A stretch of 64,000 nucleotides of DNA, from contig NZ_FNHE01000012.1 of the NCBI RefSeq assembly GCF_900103785.1, positions 112,144-176,143 on the forward strand, given 5' to 3'. Origin of the DNA: Geodermatophilus siccatus. Lineage in GTDB: Bacteria > Actinomycetota > Actinomycetes > Mycobacteriales > Geodermatophilaceae. The number at the start of each line of letters is the position of its first letter. Position 1 is the first letter of the stretch. A program made the translations under genes and the position numbers. Under the pieces are notes generated by a model. It made no database searches, was not told the DNA's origin, and was given only the letters and a program-made list of their open reading frames with translations. Shown piece after piece: positions 26,611 to 34,790 of the stretch.

Positions 26611-27822
26611 GTGCGCGATGCGGTCATCTGTGAGCCCCTGCGGACCCCGGTGGGCGGCTTCGGCGGCTCCCTGCGTGACGTCCCGGTGCAGGACCTGGCC
26701 TCGACGGTGATCCGGGCGGTGGTGGAGCGCACCGGGCTGCCGCCGGAGTCGGTCGACGACGTCCTGCTCGGGCACTGCTACCCGACGATGGAGGCCCCGG
26801 CGCTGGGCCGGGTCGCCGCACTCGACGCCGGGCTGCCGGTGACCGCGTCCGGGATCCAGATCGACCGCCGCTGCGGCTCGGGCCTGCAGGCGGTGGTCTA
26901 CGCGGCGATGGCTGTGCAGACCGGCGCGTCGGAGGTCGTGCTGGCCGGTGGCGCGGAGTCGATGAGCAACGCGCCGTTCTACTCGACCGCGATGCGCTGG
27001 GGCGTCAAGGCCGGCCCGGGCGTGCTGCTGGCCGACGGGCTGGCCCGCGGCCGGGTGACCGCCGGCGGGCAGAACCACCCGGTGCCCGGCGGGATGCTGG
27101 AGACCGCGGAGAACCTGCGCCGGGAGTACAAGATCCCCCGGGAGGAGCAGGACGAGTACGCCGTCCGCAGCCACCAGCGCGCCGCCGCGGCCGCCGAGGC
27201 GGGCCGGTTCGCCGAGGAGATCGTGCCGGTGACGGTCAAGCAGCGGAAGGGCGAGGTCGTCGTCGACCGCGACGAGCACATCCGCCCCGACTCCAGCGTG
27301 GAGACCCTCGCCAAGCTGCGCCCGATCCTGGGCAGGGACGACCCCGAGGCCACCGTCACCGCCGGCAACGCCAGCGGGCAGAACGACGGCGCGGCCGTCT
27401 GCGTGGTCACCAGCCCGGAGAAGGCCGCGGAGCTGGGCCTGCGGCCGCTGGCGCGGCTGGTGTCCTGGGCGGTGGCCGGGGTGCCGCCCAAGACCATGGG
27501 CATCGGGCCGGTGCCGGCCACGGCCAAGGCGCTCGCGCTGGCCGACGTCAAGCTCGCCGAGGTGGACCTGATCGAGCTCAACGAGGCCTTCGCCAGCCAG
27601 GTGCTGGCCGTCACCCGCGAGTGGGGCTTCACCGACGCCGACTTCGAGCGGACCAACGTCAACGGCTCGGGCATCTCGCTGGGCCACCCGGTGGGCGCCA
27701 CCGGCGGGCGCATCCTGGCCACCCTGACCCGCGAGATGGCCCGCCGCGACGCCCGCTACGGGCTGGAGACGATGTGCATCGGCGGCGGCCAGGGCCTCGC
27801 CGCCCTGTTCGAGCGGGTCTGA
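26611..27822 (+). CDS. Acetyl-CoA acyltransferase / thiolase
   Basis: A 403-residue thiolase. The acylated cysteine is Cys88 (RRCGSGLQ), and the second site holds His359 (GHPVGATGGR) and Cys389 (MCIGGGQG), a complete catalytic set. It either cleaves 3-ketoacyl-CoA in beta-oxidation or condenses two acyl-CoAs. The GTG start is fixed by GAGGAGG six bases upstream. Together with the following short-chain dehydrogenase it resembles a degradative or polyhydroxyalkanoate-like acyl-CoA pair. A hairpin separates the two genes, but same-strand spacing of 83 bases still permits co-transcription. Confidence 0.9.
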   Translation: MRDAVICEPLRTPVGGFGGSLRDVPVQDLASTVIRAVVERTGLPPESVDDVLLGHCYPTMEAPALGRVAALDAGLPVTASGIQIDRRCGSGLQAVVYAAMAVQTGASEVVLAGGAESMSNAPFYSTAMRWGVKAGPGVLLADGLARGRVTAGGQNHPVPGGMLETAENLRREYKIPREEQDEYAVRSHQRAAAAAEAGRFAEEIVPVTVKQRKGEVVVDRDEHIRPDSSVETLAKLRPILGRDDPEATVTAGNASGQNDGAAVCVVTSPEKAAELGLRPLARLVSWAVAGVPPKTMGIGPVPATAKALALADVKLAEVDLIELNEAFASQVLAVTREWGFTDADFERTNVNGSGISLGHPVGATGGRILATLTREMARRDARYGLETMCIGGGQGLAALFERV

Positions 27823-27892
27823 AGAAGGCCCTCCCCACCGCTCGCGAACCCGCGCCGGGCCCTGCAGGGGGCCGGCCCTCCCGCTCACCCCA
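27823..27892. terminator. Hairpin element between thiolase and SDR
   Basis: GAAGAAGGCCCTCC, the core CACCGCTCGCGAACCCGCGCCGGG and CCCTGCAGGGGGCC follow directly after the thiolase stop. It is an imperfect member of the hairpin family and may only weaken read-through into the next gene. Confidence 0.45.
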
Positions 27893-27905
27893 CAGGAGCT
27901 GCCGC

Positions 27906-28679
27906 ATGTCCGAGTCCCGCCCCACCGACCAGCAGCGCGTCGCGATCGTCACCGGCGCGGCGCGCGGCATCGGCGCCGCCACCGCGCAGCGGCTGGCGCA
28001 GGACGGGTTCGCCGTGGCGGTGGTCGACCTCGACGAGTCCGCGGCCGCCGCCACGGTCCAGGCCATCGAGGCCGCCGGCGGCCGCGCCCTGGGGGTCGGG
28101 GCCGACGTCGGGGACGCCGACCAGGTGCAGGCCGCCGTCGAGCGGGTCGTCGCCGAGCTCGGCCCGCCGGTGGTGCTGGTCAACAACGCCGGGGTCACCC
28201 GCGACAACCTGCTGTTCAAGATGACCGACGCCGACTGGGACCTCGTCATGCACGTGCACCTGCGCGGCTCGTTCCTCATGACCCGGGCGGTGCAGCAGCA
28301 CATGGTCCGGGCCGGCTGGGGTCGGGTGGTCAACCTGTCCAGCACCTCGGCGCTGGGCAACCGCGGGCAGGCCAACTACGCCACCGCCAAGGCCGGTCTG
28401 CAGGGCTTCACCAAGACCCTCGCCCTCGAACTCGGCAAGTTCGGCGTCACCGCCAACGCGATCGCCCCCGGATTCATCCAGACCGAGATGACGAGGGCGA
28501 CCGCCGAGCGCATCGGCCGCAACTGGGAGGAGTACGTGACCGAGCGGGCCGCGGCGATCCCGGTGCAGCGCGCCGGCACACCGGCGGACATCGCGCACAC
28601 CGTCTCGTTCCTCGTCAGCGAGGAGGCCGGGTTCGTCTCCGGCCAGGTCGTCTACGTCGCCGGCGGCCCCCGCACCTGA
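27906..28679 (+). CDS. Short-chain dehydrogenase/reductase (FabG-like)
   Basis: A 257-residue SDR. The NAD(P) motif is TGAARGIG at 16-23, NNAG at 93-96, and the catalytic triad is Ser145 with Tyr158 and Lys162 (YATAK). It resembles 3-oxoacyl-reductases. Beside a thiolase it most probably interconverts 3-hydroxyacyl-CoA and 3-ketoacyl-CoA; other alcohol substrates are possible. The ATG has CAGGAG upstream. Confidence 0.88.
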   Translation: MSESRPTDQQRVAIVTGAARGIGAATAQRLAQDGFAVAVVDLDESAAAATVQAIEAAGGRALGVGADVGDADQVQAAVERVVAELGPPVVLVNNAGVTRDNLLFKMTDADWDLVMHVHLRGSFLMTRAVQQHMVRAGWGRVVNLSSTSALGNRGQANYATAKAGLQGFTKTLALELGKFGVTANAIAPGFIQTEMTRATAERIGRNWEEYVTERAAAIPVQRAGTPADIAHTVSFLVSEEAGFVSGQVVYVAGGPRT

Positions 28680-28683
28680 GGCG

Positions 28684-28722
28684 ACGGCCTCCCTGCAGGG
28701 GCGGGCGGCAGGGAGGTCCTCC
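28684..28722. terminator. Hairpin between SDR and DUF1206 gene
   Basis: GGCCTCCCTGC pairs with GCAGGGAGGTCC across a short GC-rich loop, between convergent stop codons; a bidirectional terminator is likely. Confidence 0.6.
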
Positions 28723-28723
28723 G

Positions 28724-29560
28724 TCAGGTGCGCTCGGGGTAGCGGGCGCGGACGAAGCAGTAGGCGCCGAAGGCCGCGATGCCGATCGCCACCAGGGTGA
28801 GCAGCACCTTGCCGAAGGGGGCGCCGAGGATGGTGCGCAGCGCGCCGTCGAGGCCCGTGGCCCGGGCCGGGTCGAAGGTGGCGGCGGCGTAGACCAGCAG
28901 CCCACCGACCACACCGAGGGAGACGCCCTTGGCGGGGAAGCCGGCCTGCCCGAGGCGGGTGACCAGGCGCGTCGTCTGCGGCGGGGCCTGGCCGAGGTCG
29001 ACCTCCTGCAGGAACCGCTTGGAGACGCCCTTGTGGACGAGGTAGACGCCCACGCCGATGACGACGAGGCCGACCAGCCCCACCAGCCAGCGCCCGGCAG
29101 GCCAGCCGAAGACGCCGGCCGCCTGTTGCTGACCCCCGCCGCCACCGCCGCTGGTGGCGGTGCGGACCGCCAGGACGGCGAGCACGGTGTAGAGGACGGC
29201 CTTGGCCACCGCCTTGACGGTCTTCTCCACGGCCTTCTTCCGGGCGTCCCCGGACGACGACAGCCGGCTGCGCCAGCGCAGCACCTCCGCCGCCTGCCAG
29301 GCCGCGAGCGCGATCAGCCCGACGGCCAGCAGCCACAGCAGCGGCCGGCCCAGCGGCTGCTCGGCCAGCGTGGCCAGCGCGCCGGCCTGGTCGGCGGACT
29401 GGCCGCTGCCCCCGCCCCAGGCCAGCTGCAGCGCCAGCCAGGCGACCAGCAGGTGCACCACGCCGTACGCGATCAGGCCGATGCGCGCCAGGTGCTCGAG
29501 GGCGTCGCTGTCGCCCGCCCGGCCCGCAGCTCCCGCCGCCCGCCCCGTCATGCCGCCCAT
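28724..29560 (-). CDS. DUF1206 membrane protein
   Basis: A 278-residue integral membrane protein with six hydrophobic segments arranged as three similar pairs. Each pair starts with a pattern like LARIGLIAYGVVHLLVAWLALQL, and the last contains YAAATFDPARATGLDGALR, the DUF1206 hallmark. The function of the family is unknown. The ATG at 29560 is chosen over the GTG at 29581 because GGGAGGAG lies at the right distance before it. A paralogue follows at 29746. Confidence 0.85.
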   Translation of the reverse strand: MGGMTGRAAGAAGRAGDSDALEHLARIGLIAYGVVHLLVAWLALQLAWGGGSGQSADQAGALATLAEQPLGRPLLWLLAVGLIALAAWQAAEVLRWRSRLSSSGDARKKAVEKTVKAVAKAVLYTVLAVLAVRTATSGGGGGGQQQAAGVFGWPAGRWLVGLVGLVVIGVGVYLVHKGVSKRFLQEVDLGQAPPQTTRLVTRLGQAGFPAKGVSLGVVGGLLVYAAATFDPARATGLDGALRTILGAPFGKVLLTLVAIGIAAFGAYCFVRARYPERT

Positions 29561-29696
29561 GGCCGGCTCCTCCCACCCCACAGCACCGTCCCCGTGACCG
29601 TCCCCGTGGGGTGATCAGCGTGGCACAGCGGGGCCCCCGCCGCCGGGTCCGCGCTCCGCCCCGTTGCTGCGGCGAGACCGCCGATCCCGCCGCGGT

Positions 29697-29745
29697 GGCC
29701 CCGTCCAGGGGCTCGGCGCGAGCCCGAGGGCGGAAACGGGGTCCT
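29697..29745. terminator. Hairpin after second DUF1206 gene
   Basis: GGCCCCGT on the left pairs with ACGGGGTCC on the right, and an inner GGGCTCG-GCG-CGAGCCC hairpin sits at 29709-29725. It follows the minus-strand DUF1206 stop and is one of the better-paired family members. Confidence 0.6.
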
Positions 29746-30609
29746 TCAGCCCACGGGGTGCCGGGCGCGGGTCAGGCAGTACACCGCGAAGGCGGCCAGC
29801 CCGACCGCCACCCCGGTCAGCACCCAGGCGCCGTGCGGCTGGGCGGCCACCGCCCGCAGCGCGCCGTCCAGACCCGTGGCCCGCGCCGGGTCGAACGTCG
29901 CCGCCGCCCAGGCCACCATCGCGCCGACCAGCACCAGGGCCACGCCCTTGAGCACGAAGCCGGCCTGGCTGGCCCGGTGCGCCACGGTGCAGAGCGCGGG
30001 GGAGACGGTGGAGAGGTCGATCTCGTCGAGGAAGTCCGACCGCAGGCCCTTGCGCACGTGGTAGACGCCGATGGCGACGACGGCTCCGCCGATGGCGACG
30101 ACCAGCAGCTGGCCGCCGGGCCAGGCGAGCACGCCGCGCACCGCCCGGGTGTCCGTTGCAGGATCGCTGCCGCGGCCGAGGGCGACCCGGGCCGCCGAGA
30201 CGGCGAGGAAGCCGTAGGCCAGCGCCGTCCCGACCGTCTTGACCAGCTGGACGACCGCGCGCCGCCGGACGGGGCCGGGGGCGGGCAGCCGGCGGTGGTG
30301 GCGGAGCACCTCGACGGCCTGCCACACGCACAGCCCGGCGAGCCCCGCGGTCAGCAGCCACAGCAACAGGGGGCCGACGGGGGAGTCCGCGACCAGCGCC
30401 ATCGCCCCGTCCTGGTCGACGGCGGCGCCGCGGTCGGGCGGCTGCGACCGTCCGGCCTGCCAGGCCAGCTGCAGGGCCAGCCAGGCGACCAGCAGGTGCA
30501 GCAGCGCGTAGCCGACCAGGCCGACCCGGGCCACCGTGCGCAGTGCCGCGCTGTGCGCGGCCCGGTGCGCCAGGGGCGCACCCGCCGTCCGATCCGCCTC
30601 GGTCGCCAC
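29746..30609 (-). CDS. DUF1206 membrane protein, tandem paralogue
   Basis: A 287-residue paralogue of the neighbouring protein, with the same six-segment layout and the same TFDPARATGLDGALR motif in its last repeat. A GTG at 30609 with GGAG upstream is chosen; the longer frame adds a Cys-rich stretch that lies in the promoter region. Overall identity to the first copy looks moderate, so the duplication is not recent. Function unknown. Confidence 0.83.
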   Translation of the reverse strand: MATEADRTAGAPLAHRAAHSAALRTVARVGLVGYALLHLLVAWLALQLAWQAGRSQPPDRGAAVDQDGAMALVADSPVGPLLLWLLTAGLAGLCVWQAVEVLRHHRRLPAPGPVRRRAVVQLVKTVGTALAYGFLAVSAARVALGRGSDPATDTRAVRGVLAWPGGQLLVVAIGGAVVAIGVYHVRKGLRSDFLDEIDLSTVSPALCTVAHRASQAGFVLKGVALVLVGAMVAWAAATFDPARATGLDGALRAVAAQPHGAWVLTGVAVGLAAFAVYCLTRARHPVG

Positions 30610-30706
30610 TCCGCTCCCCGCTCCGCCGGCCGCGCAGCTGCGGCACACCTCGCAGGGTGACACGGCTCGCGCCGGGACGCCCGGACGGTGGGGGACACTC
30701 TGGGGC

Positions 30707-31330
30707 GTGGCGAGCGGTGCAGCGATGACGGCGGTGGAGCGGACGAGTCCGGAGCAGGCCCGGCGGGCGTGGCCCCGGTGGCTGGCCGGTGGGGTGGCGC
30801 TCCTGGTCGTCGCGGCGGTCGCGGTCTCCTGGGCCGACGGCGGTGCGCGGCTGGTGCTGGGCGTGGCCGGCGCGCTGGTCGCCTGGCGCGGTGGGCAGCT
30901 GGCGGCCGGGAGCGGCTCCCGGGCGCGGGGGTGGGCGGTCGCCGCCGCCGGCGTGCTGGGGATCGCGCTCGCCTCCGCCTCCGCGGGTCTGGCGAGCTGG
31001 GCGCTGCTCCTCGCCGTCCCGGCCGGGTTGCTCGTCGGCGCGCTGACCCTGCTCGGCCGCGGCGGGGCGGTGCGCCGCAGCGGTCAGGCCGCCCTCGTCT
31101 GGTGGGCGCTGGTCACCGGCCTGCTGGTGGTCACCGGGCTGGTCGCCGGCTGGGCGCGCGCGGCCGGCGGCGCCACCGTCGTCGGGGCGCTCGGGATGGG
31201 CGTGCTCGGCGTCGTGCTGCTCGTCGGCTCCTCGAGCCTGCGCGCCATCGCCGCGCAGCCGGCACCCGTCAGGCCCGCCGCCTGCGCCGGGTGCGCCTGC
31301 GGCGCCGGGGGCTGCGGCATCCCGCGCTGA
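30707..31330 (+). CDS. Hypothetical membrane protein with Cys-rich tail
   Basis: A 207-residue protein with about five or six hydrophobic segments after a short basic N-terminus. It ends in a compact cysteine cluster, CAGCACGAGGCG, five cysteines spaced as in a metal site, on what is probably the cytosolic side. I do not recognise the family. GTG 30707 and ATG 30725 are both possible starts. It is divergent from the DUF1206 genes by 97 bases. Confidence 0.6.
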   Translation: MASGAAMTAVERTSPEQARRAWPRWLAGGVALLVVAAVAVSWADGGARLVLGVAGALVAWRGGQLAAGSGSRARGWAVAAAGVLGIALASASAGLASWALLLAVPAGLLVGALTLLGRGGAVRRSGQAALVWWALVTGLLVVTGLVAGWARAAGGATVVGALGMGVLGVVLLVGSSSLRAIAAQPAPVRPAACAGCACGAGGCGIPR

Positions 31331-31403
31331 GCGCCCGGCCCGGCCGGGCAACGCCCGATCCGGTGCCGGTTCACCCCCTGCCCGGCGGGGCACCCCTCCG
31401 GCC

Positions 31404-33029
31404 GTGAGCGGACACGTCTTCGTCGTCGGGGCGGACCTCCGGCGGCTGGTGTGCGACGACGTCCTCGTACCCACCGACCGGTCGCTGCGGGTCACGCCCG
31501 AGTGGCGCCGGCTGCTGCCCGACGACCTCGTGGGCAGCGAGGACCACGACGGCGTCTGCCTCGACCTCGCCTGGGACGGCGGCGAGCGGGTGCTCGAGGT
31601 CCCCGGCCGCCGCGCCGGCGAGCCCGGGCGGCAGCTGTGGCTGGTCGACACCGTCGACGAGCGCGAGCGCGACCCCGAGGACGCGCTGCGCTGGCTGGTC
31701 GACGGCGCGCGGGAGGCGCTGGCCGCCGTCGCCCGGCGGGAGGTGCCGGCCCCGGTGCACGGCCGGGTCCGTCGGCTGGTCGCGCTGCCGGCGCTCGGGA
31801 CCGGCTGGGGCGGGGCGGCCGGGCAGCGCGGCACGCTGCTGCAGCGGCTGCTGCCGGTGCTGCGCGAGGCCGCGGACGGGCACGACGTCGACGTCGCGCT
31901 GGTGCTGCGCGGGCCCAGCGACCTGGCCGCGGCGCAACGGGTCCGCCGCGCCGAGGCGGGCAACTGGGACCTGCCCGGGCACCTGTGGGAGCTGGCCGAG
32001 GACCTCGGCGAGCGGGCGGGCCGCGGGCAGCTGGCCGTCTTCGTCGGCGCGGGGGTGAGCGCCGCGGCGGGCCTGCCCACCTGGGAGCAGCTGCTCGACG
32101 AGCTGGCCGAGCGGTCGGGGCTGGACGACGCACTGCGGGCCGGGTTGTCCCGGCTGCCGGCCCAGGACGCGGCCGCGCTGCTCGCCCGCGAGCTCGGCCG
32201 CGAGCAGCTGGAGACCTTCGTCAAGGAGCGGTTCGGGCCCGGGCACTACGCGCTGGCGCACGCGCTGATCGCCGACCTGCCGGTGCAGGAGTTCGTCACC
32301 ACCAACTACGACCCGCTGGTCGAGCTCGCCGCCGCCGACATCGGCCGCGACCTCTCGGTGCTGCCCTTCGACGAGGCCGCCCCGGGCCGGCCGTGGCTGC
32401 TCAAGCTGCACGGCGACGCCGCGCACCCCGAGAGCGTCGTGCTCACCCGGGAGGAGTACCTGCAGTTCGGCGACACCCGCGCGGCCCTGGCCGGGGTGCT
32501 GCACTCGCTGCTGCTCACCCGGCACGTGCTCTTCGTCGGCACCTCGATGCAGGACGACGACCTGATCCGCATCGCCCACCAGGTGCGCAGCGCCACCCGG
32601 GCCCCGGGCGCGGCACCGCGGCAGCGCAGCGGCACGGTGCTGGCGCTGCTGGAGGACCCGGCCCGCGCACGGCTGTGGGAGCAGGACGTGCAGACGGTGG
32701 CGATCGCGCCGGCCGACATCCCACCGAGCGAGGCCGCCCGGCTGCTGGAGGTGCTGCTGGACTGCATCGGCTGCCTGTCCACCCCGCCGACCGGCTACCT
32801 GCTCGACCCGGCCTACCGGGGCATGCTCTCCGACGAGGAACGGGCCCTGGCCGAGGCGCTGCAGCAGGTGGAGCGCACGGTGCCCGAGGGGGCGTCGTCC
32901 TCGGCGGTCGGCGAGGTCACCGCGCTGCTGCGCCGGCTGGGCTCGCAGGTGTGCGCGCCCGGCGAACCGCCGTCGGACGAGGCCAGCGCCCCGCGCGACG
33001 ACCGTCTGCAGCAGCAGCGCCCCGGCTGA
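31404..33029 (+). CDS. SIR2-family protein with macro-like N-terminal domain
   Basis: A 541-residue protein with two parts. Residues about 5-175 resemble a macrodomain (GADLRRLVCDDVLVPTD at 9-25 like the GDIT-x-L-x-x-D-a-i-V pattern, and LPALGTGWGG at 128-137 like the second macro glycine loop). Residues about 207-460 are SIR2-like: GAGVSAAAGLPTW at 215-227, TTNYD at 299-303, LKLHGD at 333-338 with His336 as the expected catalytic base, and GTSMQDDD at 379-386. There is no four-cysteine zinc site, so it belongs to the SIR2-like NAD-consuming group rather than classical deacetylases. It stands alone, with GTG start. A defence or NAD/ADP-ribose sensing role is inference. Confidence 0.75.
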   Translation: MSGHVFVVGADLRRLVCDDVLVPTDRSLRVTPEWRRLLPDDLVGSEDHDGVCLDLAWDGGERVLEVPGRRAGEPGRQLWLVDTVDERERDPEDALRWLVDGAREALAAVARREVPAPVHGRVRRLVALPALGTGWGGAAGQRGTLLQRLLPVLREAADGHDVDVALVLRGPSDLAAAQRVRRAEAGNWDLPGHLWELAEDLGERAGRGQLAVFVGAGVSAAAGLPTWEQLLDELAERSGLDDALRAGLSRLPAQDAAALLARELGREQLETFVKERFGPGHYALAHALIADLPVQEFVTTNYDPLVELAAADIGRDLSVLPFDEAAPGRPWLLKLHGDAAHPESVVLTREEYLQFGDTRAALAGVLHSLLLTRHVLFVGTSMQDDDLIRIAHQVRSATRAPGAAPRQRSGTVLALLEDPARARLWEQDVQTVAIAPADIPPSEAARLLEVLLDCIGCLSTPPTGYLLDPAYRGMLSDEERALAEALQQVERTVPEGASSSAVGEVTALLRRLGSQVCAPGEPPSDEASAPRDDRLQQQRPG

Positions 33030-33096
33030 GAGAGGACCCCTCTGCCCCTCACCGCTCGCGGGCTCGGGGCGGGACCCTGCAGAGGGCCGCCGTCTC
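33030..33096. terminator. Hairpin element after SIR2 gene
   Basis: GAGAGAGGACCCCTCTGCC, the core CTCACCGCTCGCGGGCTCGG and GGGACCCTGCAGAGGGCC follow immediately after the stop; an archetypal copy of the dispersed family. Confidence 0.55.
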
Positions 33097-33145
33097 GCAC
33101 ACGCCCGCTGTGTGAGGGGACGCGGGCCTGGGCAAACGGGAGCCC

Positions 33146-34381
33146 GTGCGCCGACCCCGACTCGAGAACAGCCCGCTCCTGATCGCCAAGGGCTACGGCT
33201 GGCTGCCCGACGCCCGGCGGGCGCGGGGCCGCCGCACCGTCGCCGCCCGGCTCGGCGGCCTGCCCGTCCTCGGCATCGAGGGCCCCGCCGCGGCCCGGTT
33301 CCTCTACGACGAGCACCACGTGCGCCGCTCGCACGCCATCCCGGAGCCGGTGCAGGGCACGCTGTTCGGCAAGGGCGCTGTGCACACCCTCGACGGCGAG
33401 GCGCACCGCATCCGCAAGGCGATGTTCGTGGGTCTGCTGATGGACGGCGACCGGGTCGCCGCCCTGGTCGACGCCGCCACCGCCGCCTGGGACGCCGCGG
33501 CGCCCGGCTGGGCGCGCCGCGGGGAGGTCGTGCTCTTCGACGAGGCCGCCGGGGTGCTCACCCGCGCGGTGTGCGACTGGGCCGGCGTCCCGCTGTCCGA
33601 CGACGAGCTGCCCTCCGTGGCCCGGGACCTGACCGCGATGGTCGACGGCTTCGCCACCGCCGGACCCCGGCACTGGCGGGCCCGCCGGGCGCGCGGCCGC
33701 CGCGAGGCGTGGCTGGCCCGGTTGGTGGAGGACGTGCGCAGCGGCGCGGCGACGGTCCCCGACGGCTCGGTCGTCGACGTCGTCGCCCGGCACCGCGACG
33801 CCGACGGCGAGCGGCTCGACCCGCACACCGCCGCGGTCGAGGTGCTCAACGTGGTCCGGCCGACCGTGGCGATCAGCTGGTTCGTCGCCTTCTCCGGGCA
33901 CGCCCTGGCCCGCTGGCCGGAGTACGGCGAGCGGCTGGCCTCGGGCGACCCCGCGTTCGCCGAGGCGTGGGCGCACGAGGTGCGGCGCTTCTACCCGTTC
34001 GCGCCGTTCATCGGCGGGCGCGCGCCGCGCGAGGTCGAGTGGGACGGCGAGCGGGTGCCGCAGCACTCGATGGTGCTGCTCGACCTCTACGGGCAGGACC
34101 ACGACCCGGAGCTCTGGGGCGACCCGTACGCCTTCCGGCCCGAGCGGTTCCTCGGCCGCGGGATCGGCGCCTTCGAGCTCGTGCCCCAGGGCGCCGGTGA
34201 CCCGCGCACCAACCACCGCTGCCCGGGCGAGCAGGTCACCGTCGCCGTCCTGTCGGCGCTGGCCGTGCGGCTGGCCCGGCTGGAGGCCGACGTCCCGCCG
34301 CAGGACCTGTCCATCTCGCTGCGGCGCATCCCGGCCAAGCCGGCCAGCGGCGTGGTGCTGCGGGTCCGCAGGACCCAGTGA
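33146..34381 (+). CDS. CYP152-family P450 (fatty acid peroxygenase/decarboxylase, OleT-like)
   Basis: A 411-residue cytochrome P450. The heme-ligand loop is QGAGDPRTNHRCPGE with Cys359, the CYP152 form rather than the usual FxxGxxxC. The I-helix has Arg238-Pro239 (NVVRPT) in place of the acid-alcohol pair, the carboxylate-binding pair of peroxide-using fatty-acid P450s. In the B-helix region the residue before TLDGEAH is His80, matching His85 of OleT rather than Gln85 of P450 BS-beta. It should use hydrogen peroxide to hydroxylate fatty acids or decarboxylate them to terminal alkenes. No redox partner gene is nearby, as expected. GTG start with GGGAG upstream. Confidence 0.88.
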   Translation: MRRPRLENSPLLIAKGYGWLPDARRARGRRTVAARLGGLPVLGIEGPAAARFLYDEHHVRRSHAIPEPVQGTLFGKGAVHTLDGEAHRIRKAMFVGLLMDGDRVAALVDAATAAWDAAAPGWARRGEVVLFDEAAGVLTRAVCDWAGVPLSDDELPSVARDLTAMVDGFATAGPRHWRARRARGRREAWLARLVEDVRSGAATVPDGSVVDVVARHRDADGERLDPHTAAVEVLNVVRPTVAISWFVAFSGHALARWPEYGERLASGDPAFAEAWAHEVRRFYPFAPFIGGRAPREVEWDGERVPQHSMVLLDLYGQDHDPELWGDPYAFRPERFLGRGIGAFELVPQGAGDPRTNHRCPGEQVTVAVLSALAVRLARLEADVPPQDLSISLRRIPAKPASGVVLRVRRTQ

Positions 34382-34479
34382 ACCGGACCGGTCGCGCAGC
34401 GTCACCGGCGCACGGGAGCGGCCGCGGGGTGTCGCCAGCGCGTGGTCTCATCGCAGGGCCGTACGGACGAGGGGGCGAC

Positions 34480-34683
34480 ATGGGCAGGTGGCTGGCGCCG
34501 CTGGTGGGCGTGGTCGGGCTGCTGACGCTCGTCGCCGGCGTGGTCTGGGCCGAGCTGGACAGGGACACCATGGGCGGTGTGCCGCTGGTCGGCGTCGGCG
34601 GCGTCCTGCTCGTGGCCGCGGCCGTCGTGGCCGCCTCCGTCGAGGTCGCCACCCGCCGCCGGGAGGCGCTCCCGCGCCACTGA
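34480..34683 (+). CDS. Small two-helix membrane protein
   Basis: A 67-residue protein from an ATG with GAGGGGG six bases upstream. Two hydrophobic segments (LVGVVGLLTLVAGVVW and LVGVGGVLLVAAAVVAASV) are joined by an acidic turn and end in a short basic tail. Similar proteins are widespread and uncharacterised. It lies 98 bases after the P450 gene. Confidence 0.6.
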   Translation: MGRWLAPLVGVVGLLTLVAGVVWAELDRDTMGGVPLVGVGGVLLVAAAVVAASVEVATRRREALPRH

Positions 34684-34699
34684 CCGGCCGGTCCCAGCC

Positions 34700-34790
34700 C
34701 GCCCGCAGGCGGGAGGACCCCGTCCTCCTCACCCCTCGCACGCTCGGGGCGAGCCTCGGGACGGGGCCGGACGGGGGAGGTGGTCCTCCC
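34700..34790. terminator. Hairpin element between convergent genes
   Basis: GGGAGGACCCCGTCC, the core CCTCGCACGCTCGGGGCGAGCC and GGGACGGGG are followed by a second arm GGAGGTGGTCCTCCC that reaches the helicase stop. It probably combines two overlapping family hairpins facing each other. Confidence 0.5.

Noticed and set aside
31404..33029. Classical sirtuin protein deacetylase
   Set aside because: The four-cysteine zinc module of sirtuins is absent, and the TTNYD and LKLHGD forms match the SIR2-like NADase group instead.
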